Below, piece by piece: positions 42,666 through 51,881 of a stretch of DNA of 64,000 nucleotides. Origin of the DNA: an uncultured Campylobacter sp. (GTDB lineage Bacteria > Campylobacterota > Campylobacteria > Campylobacterales > Campylobacteraceae); contig NZ_CALLWC010000045.1 of assembly GCF_938015785.1 (NCBI RefSeq), positions 11,108 through 75,107 on the forward strand, in the 5' to 3' direction. The position numbers were made by a program, and so were the translations under genes. Under the pieces are notes generated by a model that was not told the origin of the DNA, ran no database searches, and worked only from the letters and a program-made list of their open reading frames with translations. Each line of letters opens with the position of its first letter. The stretch's first letter is position 1.

Positions 42666-43132
42666 GGGTAGGCTTTTAAAATTTGCGCCCCGCGCCCGCG
42701 CAAAAATCGGCGTCGTGTTCTTTAAATTTAATCAAGACGGAGCTTATGGGCTATTTGGCCTCGGCAAAAAGAATAGGCGCTAGTTAAATTTACAAGCCAT
42801 AAAATTTAACCTCGCCGGCGTTTCGCGCAATAACTGAATTTGGCTAATGAAATTTTATCAAAGCAGTTCGCACTGTAACCAAATATATAAATCTAGCGAG
42901 CCTAAATTTTAAAAGTTTCAAATTTTAAATAAGCCCGCCGTGCTATATCGGACGTATTCGGCGACAAACGGATTTACAAGCGGCGAAATTTAAACAATGC
43001 CCGCAACGGTATTCGGCACATCTAGCGATAATAAAATTTTCATCTCGCACGCAGCCTAATTTATCGCCATAGACTTGCCACTAAATTTCACAAATGGCAA
43101 AAGCTAAATTTCAAGCGAGAAATTTGCGTCGC
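42666..43132. other. Intergenic region between convergent genes, nothing clear
   Basis: 467 bases between two converging genes. It contains scattered AAATTTTAAA and AAATTTAA words but no supportable gene, RNA or clear terminator. Confidence 0.5.
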
Positions 43133-43984
43133 CTACTTACTAAGCGCCTCCGCGACGTGATCCCAGCCGAGCACTCTAGCATAATCGAGCGCGGTTTTGC
43201 CGTGGATATTTTTAGCGTTTTTATCCGCACCCTTAGCAAGCAAAAGCTCAACTCTCGTCAGATTGCCCGCGATCGCCTCGTGGTGCAGCATCGTGTAGCC
43301 CTCATCGTCCGTGCGCGTGATCTCGTCTGGATACCCGCGCAAAAACTCCTCGAAATTTTTCTTCGTATTGACGCTCATCGGGTGCTCGGTTAAATTTTGC
43401 GGATGCTCCTGCTGCTCGTACGCCACCAACACGACGTCAGGATCGCCGAAATTTAACCCCCATGCCTCATCGTGTTCGGCGCGCTCGCTCTGGCTCATAG
43501 CTTTGCGCATCGCCTGCACGCTAAAACCGCCGTAGGTCTTGCCCTCTATCGCAAACATCCAGTCGCTGATCTGCTCTAGCGGCACCGAGACTTGCTCGCC
43601 GTTTTTGACGTTGCTTAGCACGTTCGGGTCGTTTACGAGCACGCCGCAAACGCGCTCGCCGTCAAAATACACGTCGTTTACCCACATATGCTCGACCTCG
43701 GTGCTGCCGTTTAGCTCTTGCGAAAAGGCGACCTTGACGCAGGCAAAGCTAAGCGCAGGGACGATGCGGAGGCGCTCCCAGTACAGCTCGCGCCAGAAGT
43801 AGCGAAAGCTCTTTCGCGCCTGCTCGAATGCTTTTAGCATCGCCTCATCTTCGCCGTTCGCGTAAAACACGGACTAGCTCTCTTTTGCGTCTTTTGCCGC
43901 GGCGTTTTCATCCTGCGCGCCTTTGCTATCGCTATCTTTCGAGCACGCGTCATCGCCGCCGAATAGTTTTTTAAATAGTCCCAT
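43133..43984 (-). pseudogene. DUF2314/ankyrin protein interrupted by an in-frame TAG
   Basis: The longest uninterrupted frame starts with a GTG at 43870 (245 residues). It holds a DUF2314 domain (ELNGSTEVEHMWVNDVYFDG to about residue 145) and C-terminal ankyrin repeats (EGYTMLHHEAIAGNLTRVELLLAKGA and a second). However, an ATG at 43984 with a good ribosome-binding site (AAGGAGGGC) opens the same frame with MGLFKKLFGGDD, runs 36 codons, meets TAG at 43876-43874, and then continues in phase. So the original gene probably began at 43984. Either it is broken by a nonsense change, or translation restarts at the GTG two codons past the stop and yields a shortened protein. Confidence 0.7.
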
Positions 43985-44181
43985 TTGCCCTCCTTAAATT
44001 TAGTTGAGATTCGTATTGTATTTTAAATTTACTTTCATTTGCCTGATTAAAATGGCGGGTAAAATTTCACCGCACGAGCCGTATAGCGGAGCGCAGAAGA
44101 GCAGGGCGGTCTTACGGCTTGCGTTCCGCGTCTGCAAAAATTAAGCTATAATTGCGTTTAAATTTAATTAAAGGAGAGATT

Positions 44182-45240
44182 ATGGGGCTATTCAGTTTGA
44201 GCAAAAAGGCTGAGAAATCGCAGGAGCCGAGCACGTTCGCGGGCAGAGTGGATAAATTTTGGGCGGAATTTAGCGGCATGGTAGACGAGATCAAGGCCGA
44301 TTTGGCGGCGAAGGAGTTTGAAAAGGCGATGCAAAAGACCGACGAAAAGCTTCGCATCTGCCTTGCCGAGCCTTATTTTATGACGGGGCTTGCGGGCGAT
44401 AAGCTCGATCTGGTGCTAACTCCCGAGGGCATGAGGCACCGATTATTTTGGCTAAGCTTTATCAAAAACGCTATGCCTAGGCAGCTTGAATCCAAGATGC
44501 TCTGCACGCTCGGAAAGCCGCGCGCGCCGCGAGGTATCGGCGGGATCGAGATGTATGACACGAGCGTAAACGCCGAGGAGTCGATGATCTACGCGCAGTT
44601 TAACGAAAGCGACGTGGATATCAAAATTTACAATGCAAATTTAGCGGCTCTGCTCGCGCAGGACGAGGGCAAGGCCTATAACCTTAGCTTTATCCTGCTT
44701 GACAATATGATCGGCGAAACGGCGATCATAAATACGCTAGGCGAGCTCGAGGTGCTGGCCCAGCCGCAGGAAAACGGCGTGCCGCTAAGCGAATTTGCCG
44801 ATCTGGTCGATGAGAAATTCGGCGAAAAAGCCGCGCGCGAACCGCTAAAGAATTTTTTCAGCTACGAGATGGAGCCGCGCGGTAGCGAGGTACGCGAGGA
44901 CGTGATCGTAGGCACCACCTGCCTAACGGCCATCGTAAATCAATATCTAAACGGCGAACGCGACATCTATAACGAAGCCTTCGAGCTCGGCATCAAATTT
45001 TGCTTTCTTAGCATAGGTAACGGCGGCGACATGCAGGCGGGCTTTGATCTGAGAAACAAGATCGAGGACGAGGAGCTAGAAAGCTGCAGCTCATTTCTAG
45101 AGATAATCGGCGGCGCAACCGGGCAGAGGCACGCATACATCGATCTCATCTGCTATGACGAGGAGAGGCTAAAAGAAAAAGTAAGCGAGCTTTGCAAAAA
45201 ATACGGTGCGAATATAGAAATCCACGACTTTAAGCGGTAG
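44182..45240 (+). CDS. Hypothetical cytoplasmic protein, MGLF start
   Basis: 352 residues from the ATG at 44182, which has AAAGGAGAG seven bases upstream and is preferred to an ATG ten codons earlier. No membrane segments or signal. The N-terminal third has FWAEFSGMVDEIKADL and LDLVLTPEGMRHRLFWL, a pattern I have seen in uncharacterised bacterial proteins; the remainder has no recognised domain. It starts MGLF like the divergent DUF2314 gene, 197 bases away. Function unknown. Confidence 0.7.
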   Translation: MGLFSLSKKAEKSQEPSTFAGRVDKFWAEFSGMVDEIKADLAAKEFEKAMQKTDEKLRICLAEPYFMTGLAGDKLDLVLTPEGMRHRLFWLSFIKNAMPRQLESKMLCTLGKPRAPRGIGGIEMYDTSVNAEESMIYAQFNESDVDIKIYNANLAALLAQDEGKAYNLSFILLDNMIGETAIINTLGELEVLAQPQENGVPLSEFADLVDEKFGEKAAREPLKNFFSYEMEPRGSEVREDVIVGTTCLTAIVNQYLNGERDIYNEAFELGIKFCFLSIGNGGDMQAGFDLRNKIEDEELESCSSFLEIIGGATGQRHAYIDLICYDEERLKEKVSELCKKYGANIEIHDFKR

Positions 45241-45562
45241 CGGCCTCTGTTTTTGCGGCAGATAAATTTGAGATTTTGCGCCATCGCAGAAAATAAATTT
45301 TAAAATTCTATGCCGCCGCGTAAAATAAATTTAAAATTTGCCGCGCCGCACGCTTTTCGTTCGGTTTTGCCATTTCGCCGACACGCGGTAAAATTGAGCG
45401 AGCCGTGAGCTTGCGATATAAATTTTGGCGATTTAGCAGTAAATTTTAGTAAAATTTGCGAGGTTCGCAGTGCGAATTTACGATGATAAAATTTTGCTTC
45501 GGTTTCAGTACAAAGCGCGCCGATTAAGAAGCTTAGGAAAGATAAAATTTTAAGGGACGAAC
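45241..45562. other. Intergenic region with imperfect direct repeats
   Basis: 322 bases. Near 45290-45350 an AT-rich word followed by GCCGCCGCG or GCCGCGCCGC occurs twice (AAATAAATTTTAAAATTC, then AAATAAATTTAAAATTTGCC). No gene seen. The last 15 bases supply a ribosome-binding site (AAGGGACG) for the next gene. Confidence 0.5.
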
Positions 45563-46327
45563 ATGAAAATTATCTCGAAATTTAAAGATAATTACGATTT
45601 TATGGTGTCAAAATACGGACTTGACGAGACTTTGGTCTATGACCGCAGAAACTCTACTCTAGTAGGTGCGGACGAGCTATGGAGGCTTGATGAGGGCGAT
45701 AAAAAGGTCTTTGAAAGAAAGCTTAGCGGGTACCGCTTTATCCGCGGTAAATTTATAAACTGGAGCAAAACTGACGTAAATAAACTGCCGCGCCTGCTTC
45801 ACTCCGTGATTTTCATCGGCAAAAATTTAGTCCATATTTTCGCCTCTCAGAGTAAAATTTACACAAGTCTAGAGTTTGACGAGACGGAGCTAAGAAGGCA
45901 GTATCAGAATGACAGAACTTTGAGCTTTAGCGATGGATTTCGTGCCCATATCGTCTCATGGCTAAGCAAGATGATCGGCAAGCAGGCTACGCGCGAGGAA
46001 ATTTTGCAGCTCGTGGCGTTAGAGGACGACCGCAAAACGACGCTAAAAAATATTGTTCGCGACGATAAAATTATAAGCAAAGATGAAATTTTGAGCGCCC
46101 CAATCGTATTTTTTAAGCTCACGCAAAGCATTCACACCGCAGCGATAAATCCGCAGCTTAACGCGATGGGGTTTTATCTAGATGCCGACTTTGTCTGGCA
46201 AAGCCTAGTCGAGTTTTTATCCGCCAAAAAGGACGCCTCCGCTCCGGCGGGCACGATACCGAATGATATAAAAATCACTAGCAAGGGCTTTGACGTAAAG
46301 CGCTCGTTTCGCCCAAAAATGAAATAA
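45563..46327 (+). CDS. Hypothetical protein
   Basis: 254 residues, soluble, basic C-terminus. It begins MKIISKFKDNYDFMVSKYGL and contains LVYDRRNSTLVGADELW and KLPRLLHSVIFIGKNLVHIF. The start has a plausible ribosome-binding site. Similar beginnings are, as I recall, found in uncharacterised proteins of many bacteria, but I cannot name a family or function. It is the last of three unknown genes in this part of the window. Confidence 0.65.
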   Translation: MKIISKFKDNYDFMVSKYGLDETLVYDRRNSTLVGADELWRLDEGDKKVFERKLSGYRFIRGKFINWSKTDVNKLPRLLHSVIFIGKNLVHIFASQSKIYTSLEFDETELRRQYQNDRTLSFSDGFRAHIVSWLSKMIGKQATREEILQLVALEDDRKTTLKNIVRDDKIISKDEILSAPIVFFKLTQSIHTAAINPQLNAMGFYLDADFVWQSLVEFLSAKKDASAPAGTIPNDIKITSKGFDVKRSFRPKMK

Positions 46328-46655
46328 CTCGGCTCGCGCAGCAAATAATCCGTACAATCGTCGCTAGAATTTATCCCTTTTTACTTCGCTGCTTGACGGA
46401 TCGCATAAATAGAGCGAAATTTTATAAATTTTTAAAATTTAGGTAAACAAGCACGCAAAAGCTTAGGCGCGAAATAAAATGTGGATAAAATTCCGCAAAA
46501 GCTCTTTTGCAAAATTTATAAAAATTATAAAGATTGACTAGGACAAATTTTAAGATTCTATAAAAGCGGATTTAATCAACATCCTGCAAGGCCATGAAAT
46601 TTCAAGAAAATCCCATAGAATTTCGCAGAATTCCGATAAGTTTTTTGAAATTTTA
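46328..46655. other. AT-rich intergenic region between convergent genes
   Basis: 328 bases separating the unknown gene from folP, both ending here. It is richer in A and T than its surroundings and carries the AAATTCCGC word near 46497. No gene or clear stem-loop terminator was found. Confidence 0.5.
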
Positions 46656-47792
46656 CTATAGCAGAATCCGATCCATCGCGCGCATTAGCCGCAGCATTTG
46701 AACGTGTTCGAAAACGTCATGCGTGCGGATGATCGCGGCGCCGTTTAAAGCGGCGACCTGGTGCAGGTACAGCGAGCCTGCGAGCCTATCCGCGACCGCG
46801 GAGGGGCTGTAAAAATCGATAACGCTCTTTCTGCTTGCACCTACAAGCAGCGGGCAGCCGAAGTGCAAGAAATGCTGCAAATTTTTAATCAGCACCAAAT
46901 TTTGCTCGGCGGTTTTGCCAAAGCCGATGCCCACGTCAAGGATGATCTTTTTAAGCCCCGCGCTTTGCAGCTGCTGCAAATTCTGCGCAAAAAACTCATC
47001 GATCTCGCCCATCAGATCGTCATATTTGGGCGCAAGCTGCATATTTTGCGGCTTTCCTTGCATGTGCATCAGTACGTAAGCGGCGTCGTAGCGAAGCGCA
47101 AGCGGGGCAAGAGCGAGGTTTGCGCTGATGTCGTTGATGATGCTAAAGCCCCGATCTAGCGCAAATTCCAAACAATACTCATCAAAGCTATCGAGGCTAA
47201 ATTTAGCCTTTTCATGCAGACGCAGGCGATAAATTTCGTTCAGCACGTCCTTTATGCGCGCAAACTCCTCACCCCTGCCGCAGTACCGGCTGCCAGGGCG
47301 CGAGCTCACGCCGCCGATGTCGATGATAGCGGCGCCCTGCTCAATCATCTTTTCGATCTTATTGGTCGCCTCTTTTAAGCTTGCCGCACGGCTTGCGGGG
47401 TTAAAGCTATCGGAGTTGATGTTTACTACGCCCATTATTTCGCAGCTTTGCGGCTTAGTAAATTTCTCGCTTAGAAATTTCGCGAGCTCTTTTAGCCCGA
47501 AATCCTGCAGAGCTTCCTTTTGCGCCAAAGCTTCAATCTGGCGGTCGTTTGCGATCAAAACCGCGTCCGTATTGTCGCGCCCCAAGATCACCCCTTCGTT
47601 GCACGCAAGCTCAGCGTCGATGCTAAGGGCATCCTGTTTTAAAATATTCGCCGCGGGCGCGCGCAGATCTTTTAGATAGAAAAAGTTTAGGCGCGATTTT
47701 TTCTGCATTATCGCCCGCCCCGCATTTCGTACGCCGATGCGCTCGCAAATCAGCGCGAAATCGGCTTCGTTTGAAATTTTATAAATTTTCAT
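46656..47792 (-). CDS. folP: Dihydropteroate synthase
   Basis: 378 residues, the long form known in Campylobacter and Helicobacter, with about 110 extra N-terminal residues. DHPS motifs: IMGVVNINSDSFN (beta strand 1), IDIGGVSSRPGS and ISANLALAPL, then LDVGIGFGKTAEQN and LVGASRKSVI. It condenses p-aminobenzoate with dihydropterin pyrophosphate in folate synthesis and is the sulfonamide target. The ATG overlaps the holB stop by four bases. Confidence 0.95.
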   Translation of the reverse strand: MKIYKISNEADFALICERIGVRNAGRAIMQKKSRLNFFYLKDLRAPAANILKQDALSIDAELACNEGVILGRDNTDAVLIANDRQIEALAQKEALQDFGLKELAKFLSEKFTKPQSCEIMGVVNINSDSFNPASRAASLKEATNKIEKMIEQGAAIIDIGGVSSRPGSRYCGRGEEFARIKDVLNEIYRLRLHEKAKFSLDSFDEYCLEFALDRGFSIINDISANLALAPLALRYDAAYVLMHMQGKPQNMQLAPKYDDLMGEIDEFFAQNLQQLQSAGLKKIILDVGIGFGKTAEQNLVLIKNLQHFLHFGCPLLVGASRKSVIDFYSPSAVADRLAGSLYLHQVAALNGAAIIRTHDVFEHVQMLRLMRAMDRILL

Positions 47793-48409
47793 CTTTTCTC
47801 CTCGATCATTAACAGTAACGGAGTAAGTACGGCATGGGCTTTGGCGTTGTGCTCGGCGAGGTAACTTAAGCGGTCAATCCGCTGCAGCTCATCGCCGCTT
47901 AGACTGACGCCTGCTTCGAAGCACTCTAACGCGATCTCGCCGATGAGCGCTTTTAGCGCCGTTTTGTCCAGCTCGCCCTTGCGCTCCAGCGCGATCTGCG
48001 CGTCGATAAACTCCACCGCTTCCTTTAGGCTGAGCCTGGCTAAATTTAGCCCGGTGCGATATCTGGGCTTTCGCACACAGAGGTTTTGCACCACGAGGCG
48101 CGAGCGGATAGTAGGCAGCAGGGCGTTGATGAAGGGGGTGATCAGGAAAAACACGGTATTTTTGGGCGGCTCCTCTAAAATTTTAAGCAGAGCGTTTTGC
48201 GCCTCCTCGCCGAATTTCGTAGCGGCGATAACGATGATCTTATCCTCGAGCTCGGCGACGTAGGCTTCATCGATGATCTTTCGCGCCTCGTCGATCTTAA
48301 GTTCAGTGCTTTCAAAAAACCTTAAATTTTTGCGCGGAATTTCGGCTAAAATTTTATCTTTAAAGCCCTCATAATCGCCTGTTAAAACGATCTGATTTAT
48401 GATTTTCAA
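47789..48409 (-). CDS. holB: DNA polymerase III delta-prime-like clamp-loader subunit
   Basis: 206 residues, shorter than enterobacterial HolB, as usual in this class. It has AAN/AAA-ATPase remnants: VIAATKFGEEAQNALLKILEEPPKNTVFFLIT and LPTIRSRLV, the sensor region of clamp-loader subunits. The Walker A part is missing or reduced, matching a delta-prime type. It sits between hobA and folP in the order known from Helicobacter and Campylobacter. The start appears to be TTG, overlapping the hobA TGA. Confidence 0.88.
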   Translation of the reverse strand: MKIINQIVLTGDYEGFKDKILAEIPRKNLRFFESTELKIDEARKIIDEAYVAELEDKIIVIAATKFGEEAQNALLKILEEPPKNTVFFLITPFINALLPTIRSRLVVQNLCVRKPRYRTGLNLARLSLKEAVEFIDAQIALERKGELDKTALKALIGEIALECFEAGVSLSGDELQRIDRLSYLAEHNAKAHAVLTPLLLMIEEKR

Positions 48410-48939
48410 AGCACCACTTCGTCAAAAAGCACGGCGTCGATGCTTTTGTCTAAAATTTTAAAAAGCTGGATTAGTTTGAGATCCAGGCTCGGATCGCTCT
48501 CGCTCATGTAAAAGCTATTTTGCAGCCTCTCGTCGATGAGCCACAGATAGCTGTCCTCGTGACTTTTGGCGATTTTAGCTAGCGGATGGTTGCCGTTGCC
48601 GATGTAAAAATATATAAAGCCGTTGGCAAACGCGAGGCTTAACATATCGTTTAGCAGCAGCGCGTCCTCCAGGCTATTTACGCCGCCGCGATAAAGCGAA
48701 CGCAGCGAAAAAAACGGCAGCAGCGGGCGGGAGTTGGTCGAGGAGTTGATCTTTTTGATGATGTATTCGCTAAACCAGCTTCGCTCATCGTCGCAGATGA
48801 CGATGAAAGCAAAGCCGTCGTGGAGGAATTTAAGCTTTGAAGCCAAAAGCGGAGTCCAGTCCTCCTTGCGATTCTCGAGCCACTCGAGTCCGGGCTCGGA
48901 GCGCATCGCCGTGACGCTCCAAGTGTGCAGATCCTGCAT
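48406..48939 (-). CDS. hobA: HobA, DnaA-binding replication initiation factor
   Basis: 177 residues. HobA of Helicobacter binds the N-terminal domain of DnaA and helps assemble it at oriC; it is the functional counterpart of DiaA. The assignment rests on length, a SIS-like alpha/beta pattern (LLASKLKFLHDGFAFIVICD) and position between lysC and holB, a neighbourhood specific to Campylobacterota. It starts with an ATG that shares one base with the lysC stop. Confidence 0.88.
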   Translation of the reverse strand: MQDLHTWSVTAMRSEPGLEWLENRKEDWTPLLASKLKFLHDGFAFIVICDDERSWFSEYIIKKINSSTNSRPLLPFFSLRSLYRGGVNSLEDALLLNDMLSLAFANGFIYFYIGNGNHPLAKIAKSHEDSYLWLIDERLQNSFYMSESDPSLDLKLIQLFKILDKSIDAVLFDEVVL

Positions 48940-50144
48940 TATTTATCCAAATCGTAGGCTTTATGCAGCGCGCGCACGGCGAGCTCGCCGTATTTAGCCT
49001 CTACGATCATCGAAATTTTAATCTCGCTCGTGGAGATCATCTGGATATTTATCCCTTCGTCCGCGAGCGTCTTAAACGCCTTGCTGGCTATGCCGCTGTG
49101 GCTTTTCATACCCACTCCAACCAAAGAAACCTTCACGATATCGGCGTCCGATTCGATGATAGAATTCGGATTTGGATTTACCTCTTTCATTACCGCATAA
49201 GCAGTCTGCAGCTCATTTTGCGGCACGGTAAAGCCCAAATTCGTCTCGCCGTTTCGTCCGATATTTTGCACGATCATATCGACGTTGATCTCCTTGCTCG
49301 CAAGCGCGGAGAAAATTTCAGCCGCGACGCCGGGGCGATCCTCTACGTTTCTAATCGTAATTCTTGCTTGATTTTTATCCAGTGCAATGCCGCTAATTAC
49401 CGCATCTTCCATCTTTTCTTCTCCTGTTATGAGTGTTCCTTCATGATCGTTAAAACTGCTTCGCGTCACCAAATTTACATTTAATTTCTTCGCAAGCTCG
49501 ACGCTTCGATTTTGCAAAACCTTCGCCCCCAAACTCGCAAGCTCAAGCATCTCGTCGTAGCTGATGCGATCAAGCTTCTTGGCTTTGGGCTCGATGCGCG
49601 GATCGGTCGTATATACGCCGTCTACGTCGGTGTAAATTTCGCACAGGTCGGCATTCAGAGCTCCTGCGACGGCGACTGCGCTAAGATCGCTTCCGCCTCG
49701 CCCGAGCGTAGTTACTTCGCCTGCGGTACTAATGCCCTGAAAGCCCGCGACGACGACGATTTTGCCCTGCTTTAGCGCCTCTTGCATACTTTTTGGATCG
49801 ATAGAGACGATGCGAGCTTTGGTGTGAAAATTATCCGTCACGATGCCCGCGCCTCGCCCGCTAAACGCGATCGCAGCATAGCCCTTAGCATTTAGCGCGA
49901 TAGCTAAAAGTGCGCTCGTAACGCGCTCACCCGAACTTAGCAACACATCCATCTCTCTGCCTACGGGGGTTTTCGTAAAAAATTCCGCCTGCTCGATGAG
50001 CTGATTGGTAACGCCGCTCATCGCAGAGACGATTACCGCGACATCGTGTCCTTCGTTTTTGGTTTTTATCACGCGCTGCGCAACCGCCTCGATCCGCTCT
50101 AGCGTGCCGACGCTCGTACCGCCGTATTTTTGAACGATCAGCAT
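48939..50144 (-). CDS. lysC: Aspartate kinase
   Basis: 401 residues. VQKYGGTSVGTLERIEAVA starts the kinase domain; GRGGSDLSAVAVAGAL and YTDVDGVYTTDPR follow. Two ACT domains (from about 265; VEDRPGVAAEIFSALASKEI and VGVGMKSHSGIASKAF) fit feedback control by lysine or threonine. It catalyses the first step of the aspartate family (Lys, Thr, Met, diaminopimelate). It shares a base with the nudH stop. Confidence 0.96.
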   Translation of the reverse strand: MLIVQKYGGTSVGTLERIEAVAQRVIKTKNEGHDVAVIVSAMSGVTNQLIEQAEFFTKTPVGREMDVLLSSGERVTSALLAIALNAKGYAAIAFSGRGAGIVTDNFHTKARIVSIDPKSMQEALKQGKIVVVAGFQGISTAGEVTTLGRGGSDLSAVAVAGALNADLCEIYTDVDGVYTTDPRIEPKAKKLDRISYDEMLELASLGAKVLQNRSVELAKKLNVNLVTRSSFNDHEGTLITGEEKMEDAVISGIALDKNQARITIRNVEDRPGVAAEIFSALASKEINVDMIVQNIGRNGETNLGFTVPQNELQTAYAVMKEVNPNPNSIIESDADIVKVSLVGVGMKSHSGIASKAFKTLADEGINIQMISTSEIKISMIVEAKYGELAVRALHKAYDLDK

Positions 50145-50614
50145 TAAATGTAACCCTCCTCCTTAAAATATTTTAAAACCGTCGCGTAAATCGGCTTTTT
50201 GAAGTGATTTACGTGCCTTAAAACCTCATTTGCGCCTACGAATTTAAATGCGTCGAACTCCGGAAGTTTAGTATTGATGTTTATATCGGCTAAGCTTCGC
50301 AATCGTACTAAAAAATATCTTTGAATTTGCCCATCGTATGGGCGCATCTTTTGAGCTACCCCATCAGGAAAGTCGTAGCTAAGCCACTTTGGGCACTCAG
50401 CGATGATATCGACTTTGCTTGTTCCGATCTCCTCACCGAGCTCTCTGCGGATCGCCATCTTAGGCGTCTCACCATCGTCGATACCGCCTTGAGGAAACTG
50501 CCAAGCGCCTTTGATGTCGCTTCGTTGCGCAATCAAAATTTCGCAATTAAACGGATACGAGGGCGAAAGTACGACTGCAGCGACATTCGGTCTGTAATTT
50601 TTCTCTTTTTCCAT
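50144..50614 (-). CDS. rppH: RNA pyrophosphohydrolase / Nudix hydrolase
   Basis: 156 residues. The Nudix box is GGIDDGETPKMAIRRELGEEIG, with the REL-EE core intact. MEKEKNYRPNVAAVVLSPSYP and WQFPQGGID fit RppH/NudH, which removes pyrophosphate from RNA 5' ends or from dinucleoside polyphosphates. It is the first gene of the minus-strand chain ending with folP. Its promoter must lie in the 136-base gap shared with hemW on the other strand. Confidence 0.93.
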   Translation of the reverse strand: MEKEKNYRPNVAAVVLSPSYPFNCEILIAQRSDIKGAWQFPQGGIDDGETPKMAIRRELGEEIGTSKVDIIAECPKWLSYDFPDGVAQKMRPYDGQIQRYFLVRLRSLADININTKLPEFDAFKFVGANEVLRHVNHFKKPIYATVLKYFKEEGYI

Positions 50615-50750
50615 CTCGTTTTCTCACAAAAAATTTCTCAAAATTCTACCTAAAAATATTAAAATTTGCGTTAAGAGGCTTAAAATTTATATAAATTTTC
50701 AAATTAATTCGCTAAATTTTGCGACATAAATTTAGCCTATAGGACCGCCC

Positions 50751-51824
50751 TTGCACATCTACATCCACGTACCGTTTTGCACCTCCAAATGCCCGTATTG
50801 CGCCTTTGGCTCCTTCAGCGACAAATTTAGCCTCGTGCGCAAGTATTTTTCGGCACTGCGGCTTGAGGTGCGCGATTTTTTGGCGAAAAATCCGCACGCG
50901 CGAATTTCGACGCTTTTTATCGGCGGAGGCACGCCAAGTGCCGTAGATGCGGAACTTTACGATGAAATTTTTGCGCTGCTTACGCCGCATTTTGCCGCCA
51001 AAGCCGAAATCAGCTCGGAAGCTAACCCAAACTCCGCTAGCCCCGCCTGGCTTAGGGCGATGCGCGAGCTTGGCGTAAATCGCATCAGCTTCGGCGCGCA
51101 AAGCTTTAACGACGCCAAGCTAAAATTCCTCGGTCGCGCGCACAGTGCGGAGCAGATTTTTCTCGCGGTGCAAAATGCCAAAGCAGCGGGCTTTGATAAT
51201 ATAAACTTAGACCTAATCTACGCGAGCAAATTTGACGATAAAAGGAATTTAAAATTTGAAATGGATGAGCTAGCGCGCTGCGAAGTGCCGCATCTAAGCG
51301 CCTATGCGCTAAGCCTTGAGGAAAACACGCCCTTTTTCGGGCGCGAAAGCTTTAAAAAGGAAAGCGCGGCTCTAGCTAAATTTCTCTTCGCCCTTGCGGC
51401 GGATAGCGGCTTTAGCCAGTATGAAATTTCAAATTTTGCCGCGCGCGGACTGCGCTGCAAGCACAATCTCGCCTACTGGCGCGGCGAGGATTACGCTGGA
51501 TTTGGGGCATTTGCGGTCGGAACTAGCGCTCAGGTGCGCCTTAGCTCGCCTAAAAATTTGCGAGATTACATCGCAGATCCGCTGCAAAAACATCGCGAAG
51601 TTCTAAGCGCGCAGGATAAAAGGCTTGAGCGCATATTTCTCGGGCTGCGCTGCGTTTTGGGGTTTGAGGCGCAAATTTTAGACGCTGCAGAGCTAAGCAA
51701 CGCACAGCTGCTCGTGCGCGAAAAAAAGCTGAAATTTGCCGAGGGTAAATTTTATAATCCCAACTTTTTGCTCGCCGACGAGATTGCGCTTTTTATCACG
51801 CAAGAAAGCCACTGCGGGCGCTAA
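50751..51824 (+). CDS. hemW: HemW-type radical SAM protein
   Basis: 357 residues. It opens MHIYIHVPFCTSKCPYCAFG, with the CxxxCxxC cluster and the HemW-type Cys-Ala-Phe. LFIGGGTPSAVDAEL and RISFGAQSFNDAKLKFLGR follow, then a HemN C-terminal domain. HemW is a haem chaperone-like protein often annotated as oxygen-independent coproporphyrinogen III oxidase; it lacks the extra CxxxCxxCxC of HemN. The start is TTG. It is divergent from nudH. Confidence 0.9.
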   Translation: MHIYIHVPFCTSKCPYCAFGSFSDKFSLVRKYFSALRLEVRDFLAKNPHARISTLFIGGGTPSAVDAELYDEIFALLTPHFAAKAEISSEANPNSASPAWLRAMRELGVNRISFGAQSFNDAKLKFLGRAHSAEQIFLAVQNAKAAGFDNINLDLIYASKFDDKRNLKFEMDELARCEVPHLSAYALSLEENTPFFGRESFKKESAALAKFLFALAADSGFSQYEISNFAARGLRCKHNLAYWRGEDYAGFGAFAVGTSAQVRLSSPKNLRDYIADPLQKHREVLSAQDKRLERIFLGLRCVLGFEAQILDAAELSNAQLLVREKKLKFAEGKFYNPNFLLADEIALFITQESHCGR

Positions 51825-51881
51825 ATTTAAGATTAATGAAATTTTAGTTAAAATACGCCATTTTTTACGTTAGGAAATTTT

